From Sitta carolinensis (Eukaryota > Chordata > Aves > Passeriformes > Sittidae), in the NCBI GenBank assembly GCA_032173965.1, contig CM063288.1:15914501-15978500 (forward strand): DNA of 64,000 nt, read 5' to 3'. Below, one piece after another: positions 11,385 through 22,355 of this stretch; position 1 is the first letter of the stretch, and each line of letters opens with the position of its first letter. Below the pieces are notes generated by a model. It made no database searches. It saw only the letters and a program-made list of their open reading frames with translations, and was not told where the DNA came from. Both the position numbers and the translations under genes were made by a program.

Positions 11385-12519
11385 ACAGTTCGCAGAATCT
11401 TCGCGGGCCTTCACACCTCCCCGGTTGACCCTGATGTGGAGGTTTTGCACCCTGTAGACACACTGCACGAGGTCCATCCCAACACCTCTGTGACTCCAGG
11501 GAGCGGCTGTGGGCTCAACAGGCTCCTCTCCCTGTGCCAGTCCCTCAATTAGAGCCTAGACGGTGACAAGAAAGGGGTATGGGAGAGTGCTACTACATGC
11601 CAGGGATGTGTCTCAGGCACTCGGTGAAAAAATAGCCAGGATCTGTAAAATAGCTATAGGGTTTGTGTCACTGCAAGGGCTGAACCTAATCAGCATTTGC
11701 GACAGAGGTTGTGTGGTACCAAGGACACTGGCCAGGATACTGCCTGATGGGTGCTGCTGCCTGGGCCCCAGACAGTGCCAAGGCATGGTCTGCCTTTGGG
11801 ACAGAGGCCATTGGGGGCTGTGACAGGCTGGAAGCACCATGGCAAGGCTTTGCTCCATCCTGTTTCAGACCATGGGGAACAGAGGGTGTTTCTCAGTGAA
11901 GCTCCTTCCTCCCAAGGTTGAATATGAGTCAGGTTTTGGAGCGACTTTAATTACTACTGGATCGATACACTCAGCGTGGCCAAGCAAAATTCAATTGCAG
12001 CCCTGGGGGCCTGCCTGCTCAGCCCTCCCTGCCCACTCAGCCCTCCCTGCCTGCCTCTGGGGAGGCACGTGCTCCCCCTCTGTGGTTGCTCCTCAATCCC
12101 ACTAGCCCAGCACCCAGCCACATGGAGTGAGACCCCATCCTGCATATGGAGTCAGCACCCCACTTGCTCAGCCCTAGCAGGAGACACGCATTCCTGGAGT
12201 AGGGCAGCAGATGGAGATGCCCCAGCCTTGCCAGTGCTGCCCATGGGAACACGCACACCCCTGAGCCCCTTTCCACACCCAATGCATGGAGCAGGTCTGT
12301 GCTCCTGGATCCACCTTGCACCCTGGGCACAAGCCTGGGAACCCCCAGGAGGGCAGAGTAGCCTTAGCAAGATGCAGGCAGCCCCTCCTATGCTCAGGAA
12401 TGGGTGGATGATACTTGCCACCCATCCTGTGTCCCCGCCACTGCTTGCTCCCCCCTCCCAAGCCACCCTGGCTTGGCCAGGTACTGCATAAATAGCTGTT
12501 TGTGTCTCCACTCGGCCCC
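11385..12519. other. Non-coding stretch, nothing recognised
   Basis: Mixed GC-rich sequence with only short open frames in competing phases. A local near-duplicate (about 20 bp, ...ctcagccctccctgcc...) occurs at about 12016-12050. No exon, RNA gene or named repeat seen. Confidence 0.5.
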
Positions 12520-12805
12520 TGTGTGGGAAATAATATCGGCTGATGGAACATAATGCCCTGCTTCACATGTTCAATTTTATCATTTTCCGAGGCAGGCAAT
12601 CTTCGTTTAAAGCCGAATGGGCTGGGGAATGTTAATGAAGCGCCGGCGCTGCTCTGCACCGCGCTTTATCTCTTCGAGAATAATTTGGGTGAGCTCGGAA
12701 ATAGAGTTCCCAGTCCCAATTCAAGTGGCGGCAGCACCGCATGCCGATAAAAGTGTAATTCCTGGCCAGCGCGTGGCCCTGAATACATGACAATTTAACT
12801 CTTGG
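12520..12805. promoter_or_regulatory. Candidate conserved non-coding element A
   Basis: An AT-rich island within GC-rich surroundings, carrying clustered factor-like motifs: aataatatcgg, ttttatcattttcc, tgttaatgaa, ctttatctcttc and gataaaagtgtaatt. It has CpGs but no open frame across the block. The pattern is that of vertebrate conserved enhancers. Conservation itself could not be tested here. Confidence 0.4.
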
Positions 12806-13869
12806 GGGCCCGCTGGGATATGCTGCCTGCAGCTGCCTGCTGCCTGCTTTGGGCCCCTCTGCCCTGTGTGCCCAGCACTAGCATGGGTGCTCAGCCCAGG
12901 CAGGATGCGGTCTGTCGCTGCACTCACCCCAGCCACACAGCAAAGAGTGCAGACCAGGGAGGAGAGATAAGAGGGCTGGAGCTCAGCTGGAAGAAATCAG
13001 TCTCCCTGGATAGACAGTACCCCACAGGCAGATCTGCAGGGTGCTCTGGGATTGGGGCTCTGCTGGGAGAGGGATGCCCCAGGTCCAGGGATGCCCAGGC
13101 ACCGAGAGAGAGGGATGATGAGAGGGAAGGAGGAAGGGGCTGGGCTGGGAAACAGGCAGGAGGGAGAGAAGGAGGATCCAAGGGAAGCTCCAAGGGAGCT
13201 TCACATCCAGACAGACTGGCAGAGCCAGGTGGGTTCTCATGGGCCAAGTGCATATGTCTGAGTGCGGGACTCCCCCAGGAGTCCCCCTAGACTCTGGTGA
13301 TCATTGAGGGGAGCAAAGATAACTTGCACAAGGTGTTTGCTGGTCCTGGGAGGAGAAATTCAGGTTAGTGGGAGCAAGCAGCCTTGTCCTCAAAGAGAAA
13401 GCCTTGGGTGGTCTGCCTGGTTTTGCTGTAAACCCAGCTGTGGTCTGTCTCCGGCTCTCTCCAGTGGTGTTCTGGCAGCAGATCCCTGCACGAGGTGATC
13501 CTTGGGTCCTGCCTGAACTTCACTGTCCTGAACTCAGCTCCTGTGGCCTGCAGATGCAGTGGGTGGGTGTTCCCAGGGCAGCACAGCACCCTCAGAGCAA
13601 TGGTGTCTCATATCCTCAACAACCCCACCCTGAAGACTCTGGGAAGGTGGTGTCTTGGCCCAGCAAGAGGTCAGCAGGGCCTCTTGGGCACCACTCTGGG
13701 GCCCCTCTGGTGGGGCAGTAACAGACCCTTCCCCTGGGAACGAATGGGATGGGCATGTTTCCAGCACCGTTAATCAGGGCTGCAAGAGCCAGGATTAATG
13801 TGCACTCCAAGGCTCTCCAGTCCCAGCTGTGATCCAGCCCTCTGCTCTCAGCCAGAGCCGCCTCCACAC

Positions 13870-14290
13870 ACTGAATTATCAGCCTGAGTAATTAAGTGGA
13901 GAGCTTTGTTTTAATGCAGACATCTGATGCCTTCGCACCGAGGAGCACAACAACTGTCGCGGGTGTTTATGCTCCGTGCAACACATCTGGCTCACAGGGA
14001 GAAAATCCATCTCCACCGCTGCGCGAGATTAAAGGGAACGCGTCTCGGGTGTGGAGAAAGGGAAGCACGGCTCTGCAGCCAGCGTGGTGGGCAGGACCCA
14101 TCCCCCTGTATCGCCCCACCGGGTCCTTGCACCCTGCTGGCAGGAGGCTCTGGTTCAGGGCTGCCCGGCAAAGTGTGCGTCGCCTCCATGCCTCGGCACG
14201 CAAGGCAGCACAATGTGTTGCGAGATGAGGGATAATTACAAGCTTGGAGATAAATGGAAATAGGGCAAAATAAAACATGGGTTTATCAGA
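13870..14290. promoter_or_regulatory. Candidate conserved non-coding element B
   Basis: Two AT-rich clusters (13872-13918 with gaattatc, gtaattaag and ttttaatgc; 14222-14283 with ataattac and agataaatgg) bracket a CpG-containing core with cgcgagattaaagg. Homeodomain-type TAATT cores recur and no coding frame is supported. Inference from composition only. The 12806-13869 stretch before it shows nothing recognisable beyond a GA-rich run at about 13106-13195. Confidence 0.35.
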
Positions 14291-16045
14291 AGTAGATGGT
14301 GCCTGGCTCACCTGATACCTGCTGCTGATAAGAGAACTGGCTGCTGGAAGAGGGGGGATGCAGATCTAAAAGCCGCTGTGCCATGCAGAAAATTATTGCT
14401 TTGCACAGATTAGGGGATTAGCACCAGTGCAAGGAGCTGGAAAGAGGCTGGTGTGGGAAGAAGCCAGGCTGCAGGGAGAGAGGAGATAGCATGCAGGGGA
14501 GAGGATCCTGCTGGGACCACTGTAGATGCGCCTCATTTAACAGCTTTCTCTGTTGCCCCAAAAGTGGGGGCTGTGAGAAAATATGCTGATGCTGCACAAA
14601 CACAGATCTCTTCTCTCTGCTTGGCTCCTGAATCACTGTGCTTTGTTAATCATATCCACTTGAGATTTTTGAGTAGTCTCATGGATTTTGTGCTTTTGTT
14701 ATGGGGCAGCTTGGCTGTCCTGACACCAGGGTGGTCTGTGCCATCTTGAGCCTCTTCTCCACGAGCTTCCCCCAGCATCTCTTGATCCCCAACACTTTGT
14801 GAGTGCTGCCAGCAGAAGGCTTCCCTCACTCGCTGCCTCATGGCAGAGCTGTTTCCATCAGAGAACTTGCCATTGCCTCCAGCCCCTCAAGCCCCTCACT
14901 GCTTGGCACTGCTGGGACAGGGGAAGTGGCTGAAGGGGACAGAAAGAGGGACCCATCAGTGAGGGGAGTGTAACTGCTGCATGTGGTGCTCCCAGTGTGA
15001 GCATAAAAGGAACCCCATTGAGAAAAACTGTTTTAAAGAAGAAAAGCTCCAGCTGGTTTCCAGCAAAAACCACACTCTGGGCTGCTCCCCACTGAGAAAA
15101 ACATGTAAAAACTTGGCAGGGGACCTCTGACCCTGATCTAGTCAAGAAGCAAATGCCGTTGTGGTTGAGTGAAGCCTGCCTTGCCGAGGCTCATCTGACT
15201 CCCTATGGTGTTGAGCAGTTGGGACTGGTGCAGCTCTTCTCCCCAGAAGGGATGCCAGTCGAGACCATGTGCTGGAATATGCTGTGCCTGGACATGCAGA
15301 CACTCGAGGGGCTTTGGCAAAATCTGGCGAAAACAGAGCAGGGGGTGTTCAAAGGAGCAGCACAAAATCATCCAACTCTTTGTCAGCCTGGGGTAATTTG
15401 AGGCTGGGAAATGTGAGCTGAAGCAGCAGGGGCCATATAGCCACCTCAGGGCAAGCAGGCTGATTTATTGCCTCTTTGAGCCAAAATTGCAGCCACCATG
15501 CTGGGGGTGGGGGGGAGGCAGGACCAGATCCCCCACCTAGAGATGCTCATGGCAGAACAGCAGAAATACCATACGTAGTAGATGCATGGGAACAGCTTGA
15601 GACATCCCATCCAGTCATGCCTGGCTGGGCATGACTGCTACCCATGCTCAGTGCCTCCTCCCAGCCAAAGCTCTGCAAGCAGAGCTCATGGCAGGGGCAG
15701 AAGAGCCCTGAAGCAGCCTCAGGGATGTGGACATGATGGCCCCAAACAAGCACAATGGGGACACTGGGCTGGCTATGGGCACTGTTCCATAGGGATGCAT
15801 TCAGATTATCCAGATGCAACACTGGTGCTCCTGTCACAGCCTCCTGGGGAGGCAGATCATGGAGCAGAAGCTGCAGCACATTCACCTGGTGGGGAGGAGA
15901 GGGACTGCCCTGCTGGCACTGCAAATGCTGGTGTCACGGGATGCCACCATGCTCCCCTTGTGCACAGGGGCCCCTCATCTCCCTCGCCTCCTCAGCTGCA
16001 CCCAGCCCAAGTGGGGAATGGCTGTCCCCACTGACTGGAATTACT
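14291..16045. other. Non-coding stretch, nothing recognised
   Basis: No splice-bounded conserved exon, RNA gene or clear repeat family. Open frames here are short and overlap in several phases. Confidence 0.45.
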
Positions 16046-16400
16046 TCCCTGAGATCCTATATCAAATGCTTTAATAAAAGCCTGGTATTTCATACCTCTT
16101 GTCTCTTCACCATCAATTTATTTAGCAATTTTACCCAAAAAATGCTATGAAGTTGGACTGGGTAGATTTATTCTGTGTGAGCTCCAAGCATATCTTTATT
16201 GCTCCCTGTTCCCTTGCCCTCGAGGTCCTCAGAAGCATTTTTCTCTTAATATTTGCTCTATTATGTTACCAGGGATGAAGCTCTGTTGATGGGCAGTAAT
16301 TGCCTGAACTGCCCTGCCTTCCTGTGATGAAGATTGGTACCTTACCAGCAGCTGCCTCCCTGCTCTTCCGCGCCTTCATCACAACATTATTGACTAGGAA
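16046..16400 (-). mobile_element. Decayed CR1-type LINE reverse-transcriptase fragment
   Basis: Read on the minus strand from about 16345, the sequence gives VPIFITGRQGSSGNYCPS and then, after small breaks, IIEQILREKC. This follows the CR1 reverse-transcriptase order VPIFKKG...PGNYRP...PGK..EQI. Stops and frameshifts follow, so the fragment is long dead. Its edges are uncertain; similarity may continue to about 16560. Confidence 0.65.
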
Positions 16401-16825
16401 AGTTCATTAATGAGACTCCTAATGACTGCAGCCATGCCAGCCCAGCCCACAGTGCTAACCTCTCCCATGTTTTGCCTTGGTGGCTGCTTGGAGGAGGAGG
16501 CATTGCAGGATGTTTTCTGCATCTCTGGAGCCATGTGGGTGAGTGAGCCATTTCTAAAACCCTGCTGACTCCCTTTGCCAGAGGATGTTGTTCCTGCCTG
16601 GGCTCTCATTCCCCTTGTGTTTGGGGACCAACCCCTCCATGCAGGCTGTGTTGGCCAGACTGTGAAGGGGAGCAGTGGTTGAGAGGTTTCAGGGGGTCCT
16701 GAGAGCATTCCTGAGGTTCCTCTGTCCTGGTGTTTGCTTTGCTGTCCACTGTCCCAGTACCAGCAGCCAAGAGCCAGGCTGGCATTGAGCCAGACATGAT
16801 GCCAGGATTAGGCACTGCCTCCTAC

Positions 16826-16896
16826 AAATGAGCTGTTAATTATCATAATCTGGTAATTGAGAAAAATCTAATTATGCAAAGCTAATGGATTTAAAG
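16826..16896. promoter_or_regulatory. Candidate conserved non-coding element C (POU/homeodomain-like motifs)
   Basis: Compact AT-rich block: gttaattatcataat, ggtaattgag, and attatgcaaagctaat containing an octamer-like ATGCAAAGC. The same nine bases recur on the other strand at 27522-27530, also beside TAATTA. Inference from motif content. Confidence 0.35.
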
Positions 16897-17284
16897 CTGT
16901 GCTGGGGAGCACAGACCAGGGGAGCACAGCTGGGCAAGGCCAGTGTTGCCAGCCCGTGGCTACAGACACCACCATAGCCTTGCAGTGCCTTTTGCTGCAC
17001 TCTGAGGTCCTGTGGGTACCCAGCCAGGGCCAAACATCTGTAGGAGAGAGCCCAGTCCTCTTGTTCCCCTTCAGCCCCACTGGGCCTGGGAAACACCTCT
17101 TCCCTGTGCCTGAGCATCCTTACCTCTGATCTCCCCGTCATCTCTCCTGGGAGGCTGGAGAACACAGCCTGCTATCCTAGCTTGTGTGTCCTCCCTGGCC
17201 TCACAGACATAGCTCTGCTCTGTGCCTCTGCTCTGCTTCCACTGTCAGCAAACTGGTGCTGTGGGGTCTGCTCAGACAGGTCCA

Positions 17285-17415
17285 TGAGTGGTGAGCCCAG
17301 TAAGAAAAGACAACATCTTTTACTAGACCAACTGAGATTGTTCAGAAAGGGACACCAGCTTTTGGGAACACAAGTGCTTCTCACTGCTTACAAGGAACTG
17401 TTTCTTTCAGCTTCA
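17285..17415. repeat. Old amniote interspersed-repeat fragment
   Basis: Contains the order acatcttttactagaccaac, then gacaccagcttttgggaaca, then cttctcactgc. This resembles a repeat common in turtles, crocodilians and birds (ctttattggaccaac...gacaagctttt...cttcttcag). Recognised from memory of the pattern; I cannot give a reliable family name. Confidence 0.4.
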
Positions 17416-17419
17416 ACAC

Positions 17420-18318
17420 TGGCCGCACTAAAGGTTTTGCATATTCTCGTGCACTGTGGAGGCAATGGATACTGAGTGGTGCTGGCCCCTCTGCCATGTC
17501 AGATGGCCTCAAGGTAGGACCATACTAGAGAGCCTGGCATCATCCTTGTGGTGGCATGCAGGTGGTGTCAGCACTATGCACTCCCCTAAGGTCTGTGTCA
17601 CTGCCCCCATGTGCTCTGCCACCCCTCACTTTTCCCTGTATTCATGACAGTCTGGGCCCTTGAAGCTTTTGGTGATCCCAGAGGAGGTGTTTGAGCCCAA
17701 GGGCACAGAAGCTGTGGCAAGAGTGACACCTGATATCTTGACTCCTTGGCCAGCCTGATAAGCTGTGCTTCAGAGCTGTGCTTCTGCAATGCTGGGGCAG
17801 AACTTGGGGTTCCCCCACATTGCCAGGGCCAAAGACAGGTTGGCCCCAAACACGTGCCTGGCCAGGCATCTCTCCTGAGCCCAGGACCATGCAGCCCTGT
17901 CCAGGTGGCATCTACATGTCCTGGCAAGGGAAAATGAGGAATTTGCCTGCCTCCCTCTCCCTGGGGAACCCACACTAAGTGCACGGAGAGGGTGGAAGTG
18001 AGCAGGACTCCAAGTAATTGCTCACAACCCCGGGGGACAGTCAGTGAGAGTACCCTGAGCTTTCCAGGATGTTTCAGTCTCTGGCTCCAGTTCCTGCAGG
18101 ATGTGGTGATCGCTAAGTACATCTGTGATCTCGGCACTCAGCGAGCTTCCCGCTCGGGGCAGGGTGCGGGCGGCACCACCGCGCACCAGTCCCGCCCCGG
18201 CAGTGCAGCACATCACTCGCTGCACAGCCCGGCCGTCCGGTGCTGTGACGGTCATCCCCTCCTCAAACCTCTTCTGGCACCTTCGACTCAGCGGGGAGAG
18301 GCAGAGCCGGCTGGCAGC
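17420..18318. other. Non-coding flank upstream of the upstream ASIC-type exon
   Basis: Nothing recognisable from 17420 to about 18100. A small CpG-rich pocket at about 18125-18300 (cgctcggggcagggtgcggg, cccgccccgg) lies just before the ATG at 18319 and could be the start region of an alternative transcript. The frame is open upstream of that ATG but contains no other in-frame ATG back to the nearest stop. No TATA box is evident. Confidence 0.4.
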
Positions 18319-18971
18319 ATGTGGCTGGAGGAAGCTCAGAGGCCTCCCCCACACACCTGGGGTTCCCCCTGGCCCTCTGCAGCCCTTCCTGCGGGGGACT
18401 GCCCTAATAGGCACCCGGTACGCAATGTCCCAGCCCCACGGCAGCCCCCGTGCAGCCTGGAAGAGTTTGCCAGCCGTTCCACCCTCCACGGCATCCATCA
18501 CATCTTCCGGCACCGGCGCTACACCGTCCGCAACTTACTGTGGCTGCTGGCTTTCCTGGGTTCGCTGGCCCTCCTCATTCATGCCTATGCCAAGTGTGTG
18601 GGCTTGTACTTCCAGTACCCACATAGCACCCAGCTGGAAGAGGAGACCGAGCAAAACAAGATCTTCCCCGCCGTTACCATCTGCAACCTGAACCCTGCCC
18701 GGTTCTCCCAGCTCTCCAGCCACGACCTGTACTGGGTGGGGAGATGCTGGGACTCCTGGATAGTGCTGGCCAGCCCCTGGTGCCAGAAAGCCCTGAGAGG
18801 AGCAGGTTGGAGGCTCTGCTGGGGACCCTGGCCATGAGTGAGGAGAAGAAGAGCCGTCCCTTCCACCTGGAGGAGTTTTATGAGCGTGTGGGCCACCAGC
18901 TGGACCTGGGTGAGATGCTTGTCCGCTGCACATTCGCTAAGGAGGACTGCAACAGCAGCGACTTCCAGACA
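18319..18971 (+). CDS. ASIC4: Second ASIC-family first exon (alternative ASIC4 start exon or duplicate remnant), frameshifted
   Basis: Encodes an acid-sensing ion channel N-terminus: the gating HG motif in RSTLHGIHHIF, first membrane helix LLWLLAFLGSLALLIHAYAK, then YFQYPHSTQ, IFPAVTICNLN and FSQLSSHDLYW. One base appears to be missing in the G-run 18738-18741. In the +1 frame the homology resumes immediately as GEMLGLLDS and continues through FHLEEFYERVGHQL and CNSSDFQT. Read straight, the frame stops at 18837. With the extra G the exon is 218 codons and ends at a gtgagt donor at 18972 in phase 0, the same phase as canonical ASIC4 exon 1. The DLYWVGEML region is closer to ASIC1-type than to ASIC4 exon 1. 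No ASIC exon 2 follows before 52.7 kb. ATG 18319 has A at -3. Alternatives: a pseudogene exon, or an assembly error in the homopolymer. Confidence 0.75.
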
Positions 18972-21900
18972 GTGAGTGCCCAGTGGTGGGACATTCCAGG
19001 GGCAGGGAGGGCTAGGTATGGACCCTGGGCTGGCACCCACAGCCGAGTGCACTGCTGTGGTGCTGAGAAGGAGATCCTAGCACCCAGTGACCAGGGGTCA
19101 GGGAAGGAGAAAGATGTCAGGTGCCAGTTTTTGTGGGCTGTAAGGCCTTGTGATTGTTGGGGCTGGAGCAGACCCACATGCCGAGCTGGGGTGCACTAGG
19201 CTGAGCTGGGAGGACTTTGGCAGTGCTTGTGTTGTGAAGCCAGGCTGAGAGGCACAGAGAAAGGGTAGGCTGGGGAGCCCAGCCTTGGGATTTGCCCAGA
19301 CTGGATCAGCCCCAGCAGAGGCAGGCTGTGACCCACAGCCTCGCAACAGCCTGCCTAGAAATCCTGGTTCCTTACCTCTGCCATGGGGTCTGGAGGAGAC
19401 CCAGGCTCCTGAGGGCTTGCAGAGGGAGAGAAGTTAAATCCGGGCCTGGAGGGTTTTAAAAGCAAAGCATATCCCCTCCTAGCAGAGCAGGTACCAGGAG
19501 ATGGGTTGAATCCAGGCAGTAGTGTAAGGGAGCAGAGGAAGGCACAATCCTGCCCTTCTAGTCAGCATGGGGACGTGCCTGGGATGTGGGCACAGGGAGG
19601 TGGCTGAGTCCCTGATGTTATCAGAGCCAGAAGTAAAAAGCTCATGAAAGTCCCATTGATGGACACCACACAAGTGCTCTTGGCACAGATGGTTGGCACA
19701 GGTTTGTGGGATCTTGGATGTGCAGGCAGGTGTGCAAGGCCAGCACCCCACACCAAGAGTCCTGCCAGTCCTGATGTCCTACTGCCTGGTGGGCAGCCTT
19801 GGGGGCTGCAGCCTCCCCAGGCAGTGCATGAGTGCCCACTGCCACTGGCTCTCCCAGCTGGCAGCTGCTCCAGCTTGGCATATGCAGAGCTGTGAGCTGG
19901 GAGGGTCTCTAATCTAGCATGACACCTCTGCCCATCAGCCTAATGAGAACAAAGAGGGGCTGTCACACTGGGCCCTTCCACCAGGTGTCAGGCAGCTAGT
20001 GGGGGGCACAGCCGTGTGCCAGGAGGGCAGTGCTGGCGAGGGGGTCTGCAGCCACCTGGGTGAGCCTGCTCTTGCAGGGCCATGGCTGCCCTCACAGTCG
20101 GGTTTCTGCCACTGTGCCACCCTCCATAGCCTTCCCACTGGCTGCAGAGACTCCAGTACCCAGCCAGGTGTGGCAGGGTCATTCCACTGTATCAGGCGGG
20201 CTTGGGTGGGATGCAGGCATGGCAGAGGCAGTGCCCGAATGGGATCAATCCCTTCCCTTCTTTCCTTTTTGCTCCTGAGTCAACAGCGGAGGATTACTGG
20301 GCTGTAAACAAGGGGATCAATGGTGCTGATGGGAACATTTCCTGGTAATAGCTCCGGCCTGTAAAACACAGTGCAGGGGGAGGAACGGGAGGCTCTGCTC
20401 TCACAGCAGTTAACCCTTCCCACCCATGCTCTGGCTTTTTGGTGCCTCGGCTTGAACTCACTGTGGCTGGCCTGGATGATGCTGTGCCTTGGCTTGGGCA
20501 GACACTCTGAGCCTCTGGGCACAAAGAAAGGTAAGTGCCTGTCAGAGGTGTGATACCAAGCTGGCAATACTGGAGGAGGCATCCTGAACTCTAATTCTCT
20601 AGGGTGGCTGGCCCCTGCTGCTTGGAGATGGCTGTGAAGAGGCAAGAGTCATCCCAAGGAAATGTTTCCAGCACTGCTGGGAAATGTTAAAGCCATTTTA
20701 GAAGGATGCCCAGCTCTGGTGTGTGCAGGGGAAAACAGGGCTGCTACAGGCAAGTGGAGAGGTGCTAACAGCTGCTGTAACATCCCCTGTCTCCTTAGCA
20801 GAGAGTGCCATCAGCCCTTCTTGGCAGCCCAGACTGCAGGGCTTTGGACAGGTGAAGAGGTTTCTTTCTGCTGGTTGCAGAGAAGGATGCCCAGGTAAAA
20901 GGTTTCTTTTGACATCCTTGAGCATCTGCTGAGCACCTGTACTGTGGATCTCAGCTCTGCCCACTCTTCTCACTACCACCCCTCTAAAACCAATAGTACC
21001 CCATCCGGCTCCAGGCTCAGGCACCAGCCCAATGACCTCACTGTCCTTCCCATGCCACAGCTTCCCACCTCATTGCCAGCCACCCTGCTGCCCGCCTCCA
21101 TGTACAGGCAGCCCTGAACACGCCAAACCCCTTTCGCACACACCTGCTGTACCATTGCCCCAGCATCCATGCTTGCACGTGCCCAGAAGGCACCCCTGCC
21201 TTGTCAGGACTCCCCATCACTGGTGCTGCCCTAGGACACTGTCCTGCTGTCACACAGCCACACTGCTGCGTGCCTCACGCTGTCTCTGCAGCCTACAGCA
21301 GGGTGACGAGTGCCTGGTACTCGAGCGGATGCCTGCATCCCTCTGTGGACACAGGCTGGTTATGGTGCCCGCCGCCTGCCCTGCTTTGGGGCTGGCAGGT
21401 AAATGTCAGCCTATTTTTATCTGCTCCCCCATAGGGCAGCTGTTCCTTCCATTCGGATGAGCAGATGTGCCTCCATTTTCCATCCCACTGGGGACCAGGG
21501 TTAATCTCCCTGATTTCACTTCCTCACTTCCTAGAGCTGCCCTCCCTGGGTCTGGACAGTGGGGGATCAGGGACTAATCCTCCCAGAATGAGTCAGGCCG
21601 CGGTGGGCTCTCAGTGTCACAGCACGGTGGCTCCCAAGGGCATCACCTGCTGGTGATGAAGGCCAGCTCCCCACTCTAGGATGACCTCTTTTCCATGGCT
21701 CAGCCAGGCTGTGTGGGGCCAACCTGGTTGCAAAAGGTGGAGAAGGCACTGAGGTGGGACAGATATGTGCCATGGGGTTTGCACAGTGCTGGTTGTTGTG
21801 GGGCTGGGGACACAAGACCTAGAAGAAAACTCAGGCAGCACTGAGCAGCATCAGTGCAATGCGTAGCCAGCAGCACAAGTAGTGGAGCTGCAGCTGAAAC

Positions 21901-22260
21901 ACTCCTGGTGGGCACTGTCTGTGTAATTGTACCTGTTTCCAGTGGTTTTCCTGGCCAGCACGGGGCAAGGCACCACCAAGGGGCTGGTGTGGCGGCCGCA
22001 GCCGCGCACTGAGTGATGGTGTGTGTAATAGCAGGGCTGGCAGGTAATGGCAGCCTTGGAGTCCATCAATAACTCCACTCCCTGATGGATGCTGCCCTCC
22101 CCTCTCCTGGCACAGCCGACAATTAGTTACAGCAATGCTTGCCACTCTTCCCACTGCACTGGCAAGGTAGTACTGGGGCTTTTGGCTGGACCAGGAGGTA
22201 GCTGTGCAGGTCATCCAGGCACCCTCAACTTCACTCCCACCTTCATGCATCACACAAAAG
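18972..22260. other. Non-coding stretch downstream of the upstream ASIC-type exon
   Basis: If the exon at 18319 belongs to ASIC4, this is intron. No ASIC exon 2 (expected to encode a YGKCYTFN-like block) and no other conserved exon is visible. Confidence 0.5.
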
Positions 22261-22355
22261 CAGATTGTTTAATATTCTATTAATAGTTTTACCCCCTTAA
22301 ATTATTGATCAAAATTTACAGCCAGAGCTGCCAGCTTCAGGAATCAATCTGGCAT
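22261..22355. promoter_or_regulatory. Candidate conserved non-coding element D
   Basis: AT-rich block with ttaatattctattaatag, taaattattgatcaaaa and gaatcaatctggc. Inference from composition. Confidence 0.25.

Noticed and set aside
17992..18318. Extending the upstream ASIC exon's coding region to a GTG at 17992
   Set aside because: There is no ATG in that part. The first in-frame ATG is 18319, with A at -3.
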